A DNA stretch of 64,000 nt from SHWC01 sp050173345 (GTDB taxonomy: Bacteria > Pseudomonadota > Alphaproteobacteria > UBA828): the NCBI GenBank assembly GCA_050173345.1, contig JBFXKW010000001.1, positions 248,001-312,000 on the forward strand, in the 5' to 3' direction. Positions 32,284 through 40,803 of the stretch are shown here, one piece after another. Under the pieces are notes generated by a model. The model was not told the DNA's origin. It made no database searches and saw nothing but the letters and a program-made list of their open reading frames with translations. Numbering within the stretch: the stretch's first letter is position 1; each line of letters opens with the position of its first letter. The position numbers and the translations under genes were made by a program.

Positions 32284-33021
32284 ATGTCGCCACGTCCCGA
32301 GTTTCGCCGCGTGCTGCTCAAGATTTCCGGCGAAGCGTTGATGGGCGACGCGCCATACGGCATCGACAGCACGACGGTCGACCGCATCGCGGCCGACATG
32401 AAGGAGGTCCACGCCGCCGGCAAGCAGCTCTGCGCGGTGGTCGGCGGCGGCAACATCTTCCGCGGCATCTCGGGTGCGGCGGCCGGCATGGAGCGGGCCA
32501 ACGCGGACTATATCGGCATGCTCGCGACCGTGATGAACGCCCTCGCCATGCAGCACGCGCTGGAGAAGTGCGGCGTGCCGACCCGCGTGCTCTCCGCGAT
32601 CCCGATGGCGACCGTGTGCGAGCCCTATATCAGGCGCCGGGCGGTCCGCCACATGGAGAAGGGCCGGCTCGTGATCTTTGCCGCCGGCACCGGCAACCCC
32701 TACTTCACGACCGATACCGCGGCCGCGCTGCGCGCCGCGGAAATGGGCTGCGACGCCCTCTTCAAGGGAACCAAGGTCGACGGCGTCTACTCGGCGGACC
32801 CGGAGCGCGACCCCAGCGCCAAGCGGTACGATAGCCTGACCTTCCTCGACGTCCTCGCGCGTGACCTCAAGGTCATGGATGCCTCGGCGATTTCGCTTGC
32901 GCGCGATAACAACATACCGATCGTGGTATTCTCGATCCGGCAGGCCGGGGGGCTTGCCGCCGTGTTGGCAGGCAAAGGTCCGCACACAGTGATCCGGGAG
33001 GGCGCTCACGATCATGACTGA
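32284..33021 (+). CDS. pyrH: Uridylate kinase
   Basis: UMP kinase makes UDP from UMP and ATP in pyrimidine synthesis; bacterial PyrH is a hexamer of the amino-acid-kinase fold. The 245 residues show VLLKISGEALMGD at the N-terminus, VVGGGNIFRGISG for phosphate binding, DYIGMLATVMNALAMQ, FAAGTGNPYFTTDTAAALRA and GVYSADPERDP. Every family signature is present. Its end overlaps frr by eight bases. Confidence 0.97.
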   Translation: MSPRPEFRRVLLKISGEALMGDAPYGIDSTTVDRIAADMKEVHAAGKQLCAVVGGGNIFRGISGAAAGMERANADYIGMLATVMNALAMQHALEKCGVPTRVLSAIPMATVCEPYIRRRAVRHMEKGRLVIFAAGTGNPYFTTDTAAALRAAEMGCDALFKGTKVDGVYSADPERDPSAKRYDSLTFLDVLARDLKVMDASAISLARDNNIPIVVFSIRQAGGLAAVLAGKGPHTVIREGAHDHD

Positions 33022-33571
33022 GGCTGATCTATCGGACATCAAGCGTCGCATGCAGGGCGCGGTCGACGTGTTCAAGCAGGAGCTCGCGGGCCTGCGCACG
33101 GGGCGCGCCTCCGTACACCTGCTCGAGCCGGTGACCGTCGAGGTCTATGGCGCGCATCTGCCGCTCAATCAGGTCGCCACCATCAACGCGCCCGAACCCC
33201 GCATGATCACCGTGCAGGTCTGGGACCGCAACCAGGTGAAGGCGGTCGAGCGCGCGATCCAGCAGGCCTCGCTCGGCCTCAACCCGATCGCCGAGGGGCA
33301 GTTGCTGCGCATCCCGATCCCCGAGCTGAACGAGCAGCGGCGTGCCGAGCTGGCCAAGGTCGCGCACAAATACGCCGAGCAGGCCAAGGTCGCGGTGCGC
33401 AATGTACGCCGTGACGGCATGGAGAAGATCAAGAAGCTCGAGAAGGCGAGCCAGCTCAGCCAGGACGCCGCCCGCCAGCAATCCGACGAAGCGCAGAAGC
33501 TGACCGATCAGGCGATCGGCCAGATCGACCAATTGTTGGCGGCCAAGGAAAAAGAGATCATGCAGGTCTGA
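33014..33571 (+). CDS. frr: Ribosome recycling factor
   Basis: RRF splits post-termination ribosomes together with EF-G. It has exactly the usual 185 residues. The N-terminal helix (DIKRRMQGAVDVFKQELAGLRTGRAS) leads into the domain II beta-barrel (YGAHLPLNQVATINAPEPR), and the C-terminal helices contain RRDGMEKIKKLEK. The start at 33014 overlaps the end of pyrH, so translation is coupled. pyrH-frr-uppS-cdsA is a near-universal order in proteobacteria. Confidence 0.97.
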   Translation: MTEADLSDIKRRMQGAVDVFKQELAGLRTGRASVHLLEPVTVEVYGAHLPLNQVATINAPEPRMITVQVWDRNQVKAVERAIQQASLGLNPIAEGQLLRIPIPELNEQRRAELAKVAHKYAEQAKVAVRNVRRDGMEKIKKLEKASQLSQDAARQQSDEAQKLTDQAIGQIDQLLAAKEKEIMQV

Positions 33572-33574
33572 GCG

Positions 33575-34309
33575 ATGGCGCTTGCTCCCTCGTTCGATGG
33601 CGGTGCATCGGTGCCGCGCCATGTCGCCATTATCATGGACGGCAATGGCCGCTGGGCGAAGGCGCGCGGCCTGCCGCGCATCGCCGGCCATCGGCAGGGC
33701 GTCGGCGCGGTGCGCGAATGCGTCGAGGCGTGCATCGAGCTCGGGATCCAATACCTGACCATCTATGCGTTCTCGGCGGAGAACTGGAAGCGGCCGGCCG
33801 CCGAGGTCGACGACCTGATGGGCCTGCTCCGCTTCTACATCAGGCGGGAGGTCGGTGATCTGGTGCGCAACGGCGTGCGCATCCGCTTCATCGGCGAGCG
33901 CAGCCGGCTGCCGGACGACATCCATCGGCTCATCGAGGCCTCGGAGGAGAGCACGCGCGCCAATCGGCGGCTGACGCTGATGGTCGCCGTCAACTATGGC
34001 GGCCGGCAGGAAATCCTCGACGCCGCGCGGGAGCTGGCGCGCCGCGCGCGCGACGGCGAGATCGACCCCGAGCGCATCGACGAGAGCGTGTTCCGCCAGG
34101 CGTTGCAGACCTCCGAGGCGCCGGACCCCGACCTCGTCATCCGCACCAGCGGCGAGCAGCGCGTCAGCAATTTCCTGCTTTGGCAATCCGCCTACACCGA
34201 GTTCATCTTCACGCCCACGCTATGGCCTGATTTCTCGCGGGCCGATCTCGGGAACGCGGTCCGCGAATATCAACGCCGTGAACGACGCTTCGGCGGGGCC
34301 GGCGGCTGA
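33575..34309 (+). CDS. uppS: Undecaprenyl diphosphate synthase
   Basis: This cis-prenyltransferase makes the C55 lipid carrier used for peptidoglycan and LPS. The 244 residues contain HVAIIMDGNGRWAKARG (catalytic Asp in MDGNG), GVGAVRECVEACIELG, YAFSAENWKRP and the C-terminal signature DLVIRTSGEQRVSNFLLWQSAY, with EFIFTPTLWPDF. ATG 33575 is four bases after frr. Its 3' end overlaps the cdsA start by 32 bases. Confidence 0.97.
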   Translation: MALAPSFDGGASVPRHVAIIMDGNGRWAKARGLPRIAGHRQGVGAVRECVEACIELGIQYLTIYAFSAENWKRPAAEVDDLMGLLRFYIRREVGDLVRNGVRIRFIGERSRLPDDIHRLIEASEESTRANRRLTLMVAVNYGGRQEILDAARELARRARDGEIDPERIDESVFRQALQTSEAPDPDLVIRTSGEQRVSNFLLWQSAYTEFIFTPTLWPDFSRADLGNAVREYQRRERRFGGAGG

Positions 34310-35024
34310 AGCGAAGCGCCGGTCAGCCGAGCTGCGTCGTCGGCTCGTCGCCGCGGTGCCGCTCGCCGCGGCGGCGCTCGGCCTCGCCTATGTGGGCGGC
34401 TGGCCCTTCTATGCCGCGGTCGCGCTGGTCGTCGTGGGCATGGCCTATGAGTGGCTGCGCCTGTCGCTCGGGCCGACGCCTTCGGGGCGGCGCGAGCCGT
34501 GGCTCGCGGCCATCGGCGTGCTGGCGATCGTCGTGGTCGGGCTGGCGGCCGGCTGGCTGCGCGGCGGCCCGGGCGAGGGCAGGGCGTTCACCCTATGGCT
34601 GTTCGGCGTGGTCTGGGCGACCGATACCGGCGCATACCTCGTCGGTAGGGCCGTCGGCGGGCCGCGCCTGTGGCCCAGGCTCAGCCCGAACAAGACCTGG
34701 GCCGGTGCGCTCGGCGGCCTCGCGGCGGCGGTGGCGGTTGCCGTCGGTCTCGGCTACGGCGTCGCCGCGGCGGGATGGACGGCGGGCTTGGCTGCGCCGG
34801 CACGCCTTGCCCTGGCCGGCCTGCTCGTCGGCCTGCTGGCGGAGGCCGGCGATCTCCTCGAATCCGCCATGAAGCGGCGCTACAAGGTGAAGGATGCCGG
34901 CGGATTGATCCCCGGCCATGGCGGCCTGCTCGACCGGCTCGACGGTTATGCGCCGGCCGCGCTCGGGCTTTGCCTCGCCGTTCTGATCGGCGGCGGGGAG
35001 AGCTTGTTGTGGGTCAGTACCTGA
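34278..35024 (+). CDS. cdsA: Phosphatidate cytidylyltransferase
   Basis: CdsA makes CDP-diacylglycerol, the precursor of all phospholipids, in the inner membrane. I start it at GTG 34278, inside the end of uppS, giving 248 residues with about six or seven hydrophobic helices. The PROSITE-type signature is complete near the C-terminus: SAMKRRYKVKDAGGLIPGHG followed by GLLDRLDG. Other conserved parts are WATDTGAYLVGRAVGGP and LSPNKTWAGALGG. The gene that most often follows in this cluster, dxr, is not here. Confidence 0.94.
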   Translation: MNDASAGPAAEAKRRSAELRRRLVAAVPLAAAALGLAYVGGWPFYAAVALVVVGMAYEWLRLSLGPTPSGRREPWLAAIGVLAIVVVGLAAGWLRGGPGEGRAFTLWLFGVVWATDTGAYLVGRAVGGPRLWPRLSPNKTWAGALGGLAAAVAVAVGLGYGVAAAGWTAGLAAPARLALAGLLVGLLAEAGDLLESAMKRRYKVKDAGGLIPGHGGLLDRLDGYAPAALGLCLAVLIGGGESLLWVST

Positions 35025-35094
35025 TGCCGCGCTTGGTAACTATAATTGTCTATTCCTTCAAATGCTTGTGCGTGGTCGCCGGACCGCGGCCGCC

Positions 35095-35123
35095 TTGCAA
35101 TCGAGCAGGCCGATCCCTAGTAT
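35095..35123 (+). promoter_or_regulatory. Candidate promoter of the rseP-lpxB operon
   Basis: TTGCAA (35095-35100) and TAGTAT (35118-35123) have a 17-base spacer in the 227-base gap between cdsA and rseP. The gap is visibly less GC-rich than the flanking genes and holds no open frame of gene length. A perfect TATAAT at 35041-35046 in the same gap has no matching -35. Confidence 0.4.
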
Positions 35124-35251
35124 CTAGCGATCACATCCCGACCGATTCGGCTTTCCGGCTTGGTTTGACGAGTGGCTGGGCTGGAGCGAAGCTGCATTAC
35201 CTCAGGGACCCGACGTCGCGCCTCGGCTCAAGGCGAGCCATCTGAACCAGC

Positions 35252-36376
35252 ATGGAAACGATCTCCGGAATCTGGGACTACGCTTGGCCGTTCCTGGTGA
35301 CCATCTCGGTCATCGTGTTTGTGCACGAGCTTGGGCACTACCTCGTCGCGCGCATGAACAAGGTGCGGGTCGAGGTGTTCTCGATCGGCTTCGGCCCCGA
35401 GCTGTTCGGCGTTCGCGACCGGCACGGCACGCGCTGGCGCCTCAGCCTGCTGCCGCTCGGCGGCTATGTGAAGTTCTGGGGCGACGCCAACGCGGCGAGC
35501 GGCGCGAGCGCCGGTTCGCTCGCCGAGATCGGCGAGGAGGACAAGCGCGTTTCGTTCCACCACAAGAGGGTGGGGCAGCGCGCCGCCGTGGTGCTCGGCG
35601 GCCCGCTCGGCAATTTCGTGTTCGCGATCGTCGTGTTCGCCTTCCTCTTCGGATTCGTCGGCGAGCGCTACACCGTGCCCGAGGTGGTGGAGATCATGCC
35701 GGGCAGCGCCGCCGAGGCGGGCGGCCTGCAGCCGGGCGATCGCGTCGTCGCCATCGAAGGCCAGCCGATCGATCGATTCGAGGATTTGCAGAAGCTGGTC
35801 GAGCAGAACCCCGGCAAGCCGCTTTCGCTCGTGGTGAGTCGCGACGGCGCAGAAGTACCGCTCAGCGTGACGCCGGAGCTGGCCGAGGTCGATGACGGGC
35901 TAGGCAATGTGCGTTATGTCGGCCGACTCGGCGTGAAAGGCGGGCAGATCGCGTTCCGCTCCGTCGACCCCGGCACCGCCATGTGGTCGGCGGTGCGCGA
36001 GACCGCCAACATCACCTACGGCACGCTCAAGGCCGTGGGCCAGATGATCGCCGGCTCCCGCTCCACGGATGAGCTGGGCGGCCCCATACAGATCGGCCGG
36101 ATGTCGGGCGAGATCGCCAAGGACGGCGGCTTCATGAGCCTGATCTTCTTCATGGCGATCCTCTCGATCAATCTCGGCCTGATCAATCTGTTCCCCGTGC
36201 CCATGCTGGACGGTGGTCATCTGATCTTTTATCTTTGGGAGGCGATCGCGGGGCGTCCGATGAAGCCCCGCTTCCAGGAAATCGGGATGCGCGTGGGCTT
36301 CGTTCTCGTCATCGCGCTGATGGTTTGGGTGACGAGCAAAGATCTCATTCGGCTTGGCGTGTTCGATCTGTTCTGA
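35252..36376 (+). CDS. rseP: RIP metalloprotease RseP (site-2 protease)
   Basis: RseP is an intramembrane zinc protease that cleaves anti-sigma factors and remnant signal peptides. Its 374 residues have the zinc motif HELGH at 25-29 in the first helix and the second metal motif NLFPVPMLDGGHL in the last third. A single PDZ domain lies between them (about 125-205, TVPEVVEIMPGSAAEAGGLQ); E. coli RseP has two. Four transmembrane segments are expected. It starts the envelope-biogenesis run rseP-bamA-skp-lpx-fabZ. Confidence 0.96.
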   Translation: METISGIWDYAWPFLVTISVIVFVHELGHYLVARMNKVRVEVFSIGFGPELFGVRDRHGTRWRLSLLPLGGYVKFWGDANAASGASAGSLAEIGEEDKRVSFHHKRVGQRAAVVLGGPLGNFVFAIVVFAFLFGFVGERYTVPEVVEIMPGSAAEAGGLQPGDRVVAIEGQPIDRFEDLQKLVEQNPGKPLSLVVSRDGAEVPLSVTPELAEVDDGLGNVRYVGRLGVKGGQIAFRSVDPGTAMWSAVRETANITYGTLKAVGQMIAGSRSTDELGGPIQIGRMSGEIAKDGGFMSLIFFMAILSINLGLINLFPVPMLDGGHLIFYLWEAIAGRPMKPRFQEIGMRVGFVLVIALMVWVTSKDLIRLGVFDLF

Positions 36377-36389
36377 GGCGAGGCCCGAT

Positions 36390-38705
36390 GTGCTGACGCC
36401 AAGGCGTCGTGGAGGAGTTTGCCGATACATTCTGGGCGTCCTTCTCGCCCTCGCCGCGTGTTCCGGCGCGGGAGGGCTGGGTATTGCCGCAATGGCGCAG
36501 GAGCAGGGCGCCGGCCAGATTCTCGGCATCGTGGTCGAAGGCAACGAGCGCATCGAGGCGGAGACGGTGCGCTCCTACCTGTCGGTCGGCATCGGTGATC
36601 CGTTCGATGCGCAGACCATCAACGATGCCTTGAAGAACCTGTTCGCCACCGGGCTGTTCGCCGACGTCACCATCCGGCGCGAGGGCGGCACCCTGATCGT
36701 CCGCGTCGTGGAAAACCCGATCGTGAACCGGGTCGCCTTCGAGGGGAACGAGAAGATCGACGACAGCGCGCTCGAGGCGGAGGTGACGCTCAAGCCGCGC
36801 GTCGTCTATACGCGGCCTCGCGTGCAGAGCGATGTCCAGCGCATCCTCGAGATCTACCGCCGGAGCGGCCGCTTCGCGGCGAAGGTCGAGCCCAAGGTGA
36901 TTCCTTTGCAGCAGAACCGCGTCGATCTGGTGTTCGAGATCGACGAGGGGCCGGTGACCGAGATCACGCGGATCAGCTTCGTCGGAAACCGGCGGTTCAG
37001 CGACAGCGAGCTGCGCGGCGTCATCGCGACCAGGGAGAGCGCCTGGTATCGCTTCTTCACGAGCGACGACACCTACGATCCCGACAGGCTCACCTTCGAT
37101 CGCGAGCTGTTGCGCAGGTTCTACCTGAAGGAAGGCTATGCCGATTTCCGCGTGCTGTCGGCGGTCGCCGAGCTGACCAAGGATCGCGAGGGCTTCCTCG
37201 TCACCTTCACCGTTGAAGAAGGCCCGCGCTACAATTTCGGCGCGATCGACGTCGAGAGCCAGCTCAAGGGTGTCGATGTCGAGACGCTGAAGCCGCTGCT
37301 GACGACCTTCACCGGCGATACCTATAACGCCGACGAGGTCGAGGATTCGATCCAGGCGCTGACCGACGCGGTGGGCAACTACGGCTATGCGTTCGTCGAC
37401 ATCGAGCCCGCGGTCGAGCGCGATCGCGAGAAGCTGACCATCGACGTGACCTACGAGATCGCCGAGGGCCCGCGCGTCTATGTCGACCGGATTGACATCA
37501 CCGGCAACGTGCGCACGCTCGACAAGGTGATTCGCCGCGAGTTCCGTCTGGTCGAGGGCGACGCATTCAACGCGGCCAAGATCCGGCGTTCGCGCGACCG
37601 GATTCGCGGCCTCGGCTTCTTCGATACCGTCGAGGTCCGCGCCGATCCGGGCGATGAGCCCGATCGTTCGGTGGTCACCGTGCAGGTGCAGGAGAAATCG
37701 ACCGGCGAACTCAGCTTCGGCGCCGGCTTCTCGAGCCTCGACGGCCCGCTCGCCGATATCGGCATCACGGAGCGCAACCTGATGGGCCGCGGCCAGGATT
37801 TGAGGCTGGGCTTCCTGATCTCGGGCCGCCGGCAGGAGATCGACCTCTCCTTCACCGAGCCCTACTTCCTGGATCGCAACATCTCCGCCGGCTTCGACGT
37901 GTTCCGGCGCACCACCGACTTCCAGGACGAAAGCTCGTATGACGAGGAGAACACGGGCTTCGGCCTGCGCATGGGCTATTCGATCGCCGAGAACCTGACC
38001 CACAATGTCGGCTATCGTCTGAGCTTCGACGACATCAGCAACATCCCGAGCACGGCATCCCGCTTCATCCAGGCCCAGGCGGGCAGCTCCGTCAAGTCGG
38101 TGATCGGACAGAGCTTTCTCTATGATCGGCGCGACAACCGCATCGATCCCACGGAAGGCTACTATCTTGGCACTGGCCAGGATTTCGCCGGGGTCGGCGG
38201 CGACGTCAACTTCATTCAGCTTACGGGGCGCGCGGGCTACTACTATCCGGTCTTCGAGGACCTGGTGGCATCGGTGACCGGGCGCGTCGGATGGATGATG
38301 GGTTTGTTCGGAGACGACGTCCGGGTCAACGACCGCTTCTTCCTCGGCGGCGCCAGCTTGCGCGGCTTCGAGACGAGCGGCGTCGGGCCGCGCGACCTGT
38401 TGACCGACGATGCGCTCGGCGGCAATTTCTTCTATTCGACGACGTTCGAGTTGAGCATGCCGCTCCGCATCATCGAGGACGTCGACCTTCGCGGCCGGGT
38501 CTTCACCGATGTCGGAAGCCTGTTCACGGTGGATGACGAAGGCCCCGAGGTGGCGGATGTGAAGAATCCGCGCGCCGCCGCCGGTATCGGCTTCTCCTAT
38601 GTTTCGCCCTTCGGTCCGATTCGGGTCGATTTTGCTCAGGCCTATCTCAAGGAGAGCTTCGACAAGACCGAATTGTTCCGCTTCAGCTTCGGCACGAGGT
38701 TTTGA
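36390..38705 (+). CDS. bamA: Outer membrane protein assembly factor BamA
   Basis: BamA is the core of the machine that inserts beta-barrel proteins into the outer membrane. I choose GTG 36390, preceded by GAGGCGAGG, giving 771 residues with a signal peptide (LTPRRRGGVCRYILGVLLAL, cleavage likely near AAMAQEQ). A TTG at 36354 inside rseP is the other option. Five POTRA domains follow to about residue 415, starting GIVVEGNERIEAETVRSYL. The Omp85 barrel occupies the rest and contains the lid-lock motif in NDRFFLGGASLRGFE. It ends in Phe (SFGTRF), the usual barrel-targeting terminus. The skp start overlaps its stop. Confidence 0.95.
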   Translation: MLTPRRRGGVCRYILGVLLALAACSGAGGLGIAAMAQEQGAGQILGIVVEGNERIEAETVRSYLSVGIGDPFDAQTINDALKNLFATGLFADVTIRREGGTLIVRVVENPIVNRVAFEGNEKIDDSALEAEVTLKPRVVYTRPRVQSDVQRILEIYRRSGRFAAKVEPKVIPLQQNRVDLVFEIDEGPVTEITRISFVGNRRFSDSELRGVIATRESAWYRFFTSDDTYDPDRLTFDRELLRRFYLKEGYADFRVLSAVAELTKDREGFLVTFTVEEGPRYNFGAIDVESQLKGVDVETLKPLLTTFTGDTYNADEVEDSIQALTDAVGNYGYAFVDIEPAVERDREKLTIDVTYEIAEGPRVYVDRIDITGNVRTLDKVIRREFRLVEGDAFNAAKIRRSRDRIRGLGFFDTVEVRADPGDEPDRSVVTVQVQEKSTGELSFGAGFSSLDGPLADIGITERNLMGRGQDLRLGFLISGRRQEIDLSFTEPYFLDRNISAGFDVFRRTTDFQDESSYDEENTGFGLRMGYSIAENLTHNVGYRLSFDDISNIPSTASRFIQAQAGSSVKSVIGQSFLYDRRDNRIDPTEGYYLGTGQDFAGVGGDVNFIQLTGRAGYYYPVFEDLVASVTGRVGWMMGLFGDDVRVNDRFFLGGASLRGFETSGVGPRDLLTDDALGGNFFYSTTFELSMPLRIIEDVDLRGRVFTDVGSLFTVDDEGPEVADVKNPRAAAGIGFSYVSPFGPIRVDFAQAYLKESFDKTELFRFSFGTRF

Positions 38706-39289
38706 TGTCGCGTTTCGCCACCCCCCTTGTGGCACTTGCCTGCCTGCTGTTCATGGCCGCAATTGCCGCGCCCGGCGCCAGTCGGGCGGCAGACCTGCCG
38801 CCCGCCGTCATCGCCGTGGTGGACGTGCAGGATATCCTGCGCCAATCGACCGCGATGACCTCGATCCAGAATCAGGTCGAGAAGAAGCGCAGCGAGTTCC
38901 AGGGCGAGGTATCCGCCCAGGAGAAGCGGCTACGCGATCAGGAGCAGGAGCTGAAGCGCCAGCAATCCGTGCTCGCGGCCGATGCCTTCGAGACCAAGCG
39001 CCGCGATTTCGAGTCGCAGGTCGGGGCCGTTCAGCGCCAGGTGCAGGAGCGCCGGCGCGTGCTCGACCACGCCTATGGCGAGGGGCTGAAGGCGGTGCAA
39101 CAGGAGCTCGCCAACATCATCGCAGGCATGGCCAAGCAGCGCGGCTTCACGCTGGTTCTGCCGGAGGGACAGACGCTGTTCGCCCAGCCTTCGCTCGCGA
39201 TCACCGACGAGGTGCTGGCCCAGCTCAACAAGAACCTGCCCAGCGTCAAGCTTGATTTCAGCGCGCCCCCCGCGAAGTCCGGCCAGTGA
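38705..39289 (+). CDS. skp: Periplasmic chaperone OmpH/Skp family
   Basis: Skp holds unfolded outer-membrane proteins in the periplasm before delivery to BamA. ATG 38705 overlaps the bamA stop (TGATG) and gives 194 residues. A signal peptide (SRFATPLVALACLLFMAAIA) is cleaved near SRA-ADL. The family opening PPAVIAVVDVQDILRQSTA is followed by a long, highly charged coiled-coil of about residues 50-125 (tentacle helices rich in Lys, Arg, Glu and Gln). The C-terminus returns to the body (GFTLVLPEGQTLF). bamA-skp-lpxD is a conserved order. Confidence 0.93.
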   Translation: MSRFATPLVALACLLFMAAIAAPGASRAADLPPAVIAVVDVQDILRQSTAMTSIQNQVEKKRSEFQGEVSAQEKRLRDQEQELKRQQSVLAADAFETKRRDFESQVGAVQRQVQERRRVLDHAYGEGLKAVQQELANIIAGMAKQRGFTLVLPEGQTLFAQPSLAITDEVLAQLNKNLPSVKLDFSAPPAKSGQ

Positions 39290-39298
39290 TGACGTCCC

Positions 39299-40324
39299 AT
39301 GGCGGATGCGCGGTTTCATCGACGTGCCGGCCCGATTCGCCTGGGAGAGATCGCCGAGCGCATCGGCGCGGCGCTTTCTGAGGGCGCGGATCCCGAGCGC
39401 CTGATCGCCGACGTGGCGCCGCTCCACACGGCGGGGCCCGATGAGCTGAGTTTCTTCGACAACGTCAAGTACGTCGACGCGCTCGCCGCGATGCGTGCCG
39501 GTGCCTGCATCCTCAGCGCGGAGCATGCCAGGCGCGCGCCGCCCGGGGTCGACCTGCTGGTGAGCCCGCAGGCCTATCGCGCCTATGCGCTGGCGGCGCA
39601 GGCCTTCTATCCGCGGGTGGCGCCGGAACCCGGCGTCGCGCCGAGCGCCGTGGTGGATGCCAGCGCGTCAGTCGGCGAGGGTTGCCGGATCGAAGCGGGC
39701 GCGGTCATCGGCGCGAACGCGGAGATCGGTGCGCGCAGCCTCATCGGCCCGAACGCGGTGATCGGCGACGGCGTCGTGATCGGCGCCGACTGCCGGATCG
39801 GCGCCTGCGCGTCGCTCAGCCATTGCCTGATCGGCGCGCGGGTCTCGATCTATCCGGGCGTCCGCATCGGCCAGGACGGCTTCGGCTTCGCGCCCGATCC
39901 GCGCGGCCACGTCAAGGTGCCGCAATTGGGGCGCGTGATCGTCCATGACGACGTCGAGATCGGCGCGAACGCCACGATCGACCGGGGCTCGGGGCCCGAC
40001 ACCGTCATCGGCGCGGGGACGTTTATCGACAATCTCGTTCAGATCGGGCACAACGTCGAGATCGGCCGGGGCTGCATCATCGTGGCCCAGGTCGGCATTT
40101 CGGGCAGCTCGAAGCTCGGCGATTTCGCGATGCTGGGCGGCCAGGTCGGGCTCGCGGGCCATATTTCGATCGGCAGCGGCGCCAGGCTCGCGGCGCAGAG
40201 CGGCGTGATGCGGGATGTGCCGCCGGGTGCCACCATGGGTGGCTACCCCGCCGTCCCGATCCGCGATTGGCACCGGCAGACCGCCGCGCTCGCAAAGCTG
40301 GCGAAGAAGGCTGGATCAGGTTGA
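39299..40324 (+). CDS. lpxD: UDP-3-O-acylglucosamine N-acyltransferase
   Basis: LpxD adds the N-linked hydroxyacyl chain in lipid A synthesis. It has 341 residues, the usual length. The N-terminal uridine-binding domain contains ELSFFDNVKYVDAL. A left-handed beta-helix of hexapeptide repeats spans about 110-290 (many I-G-x-x-x motifs), with the catalytic His in LVQIGHNVEIGRG. The C-terminal helix (LAKLAKKAGS) follows. It ends in the overlap TGATG with fabZ. Confidence 0.96.
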   Translation: MADARFHRRAGPIRLGEIAERIGAALSEGADPERLIADVAPLHTAGPDELSFFDNVKYVDALAAMRAGACILSAEHARRAPPGVDLLVSPQAYRAYALAAQAFYPRVAPEPGVAPSAVVDASASVGEGCRIEAGAVIGANAEIGARSLIGPNAVIGDGVVIGADCRIGACASLSHCLIGARVSIYPGVRIGQDGFGFAPDPRGHVKVPQLGRVIVHDDVEIGANATIDRGSGPDTVIGAGTFIDNLVQIGHNVEIGRGCIIVAQVGISGSSKLGDFAMLGGQVGLAGHISIGSGARLAAQSGVMRDVPPGATMGGYPAVPIRDWHRQTAALAKLAKKAGSG

Positions 40325-40803
40325 TGAGCGAAACGCAGTCCCCCGCGGTCAAGACCGAGTATGCCCAGTACGACATCGAGGGCATCATCGGCCTGATCCC
40401 GCATCGCTATCCGTTCCTGCTCGTCGACCGCGTGGTCGACGTCGTGACGGATGACAGCGCTACCGGGATCAAGAACGTCTCGATCAACGAATTCTATTTC
40501 CAGGGCCATTTCCCGAAGCGGCCGGTCATGCCGGGCGTGCTGATCATCGAGGCGATGGCGCAGACCGCCGCCGTGCTCGTCGTGCATACGCTCGGGCCGT
40601 CCTCCGCCGGCAAGCTCGTCTACTTCATGTCGATAGACAGCGCGCGCTTCCGCCGTCCGGTCGTGCCTGGCGATCAGCTCCGCCTGCTCGTCAAGCGCAA
40701 GCAGCGCCGGCTCAGCGTCTGGAAGTTCGAGGCCGAGGCGCGCGTCGACGATCAGCTCGTCGCGGACGCGACCTTCGCCGCCATGATCCTGGAGGACAGT
40801 TGA
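40324..40803 (+). CDS. fabZ: 3-hydroxyacyl-[acyl-carrier-protein] dehydratase FabZ
   Basis: FabZ dehydrates hydroxyacyl-ACP in fatty acid elongation and competes with LpxA/LpxD for the same substrate. The start at ATG 40324 gives 159 residues; an ATG at 40267 lies inside lpxD. The hot-dog fold signature is present, with catalytic His62 (FQGHFPKRPVMPG) and Glu76 (IIEAMAQ). The N-terminal IPHRYPFLLVDRV is also conserved. It is sandwiched between lpxD and lpxA with one- to three-base overlaps on both sides. Confidence 0.97.
   Translation: MSETQSPAVKTEYAQYDIEGIIGLIPHRYPFLLVDRVVDVVTDDSATGIKNVSINEFYFQGHFPKRPVMPGVLIIEAMAQTAAVLVVHTLGPSSAGKLVYFMSIDSARFRRPVVPGDQLRLLVKRKQRRLSVWKFEAEARVDDQLVADATFAAMILEDS

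Noticed and set aside
35041..35046. Perfect TATAAT as an rseP promoter
   Set aside because: No acceptable -35 at 16-18 bases and no extended -10 motif; the TTGCAA-N17-TAGTAT pair downstream is a better candidate.
36345..38735. Minus-strand open frame of 796 codons opposite bamA
   Set aside because: Antisense shadow of bamA in high-GC sequence, with no motif and no ribosome site.
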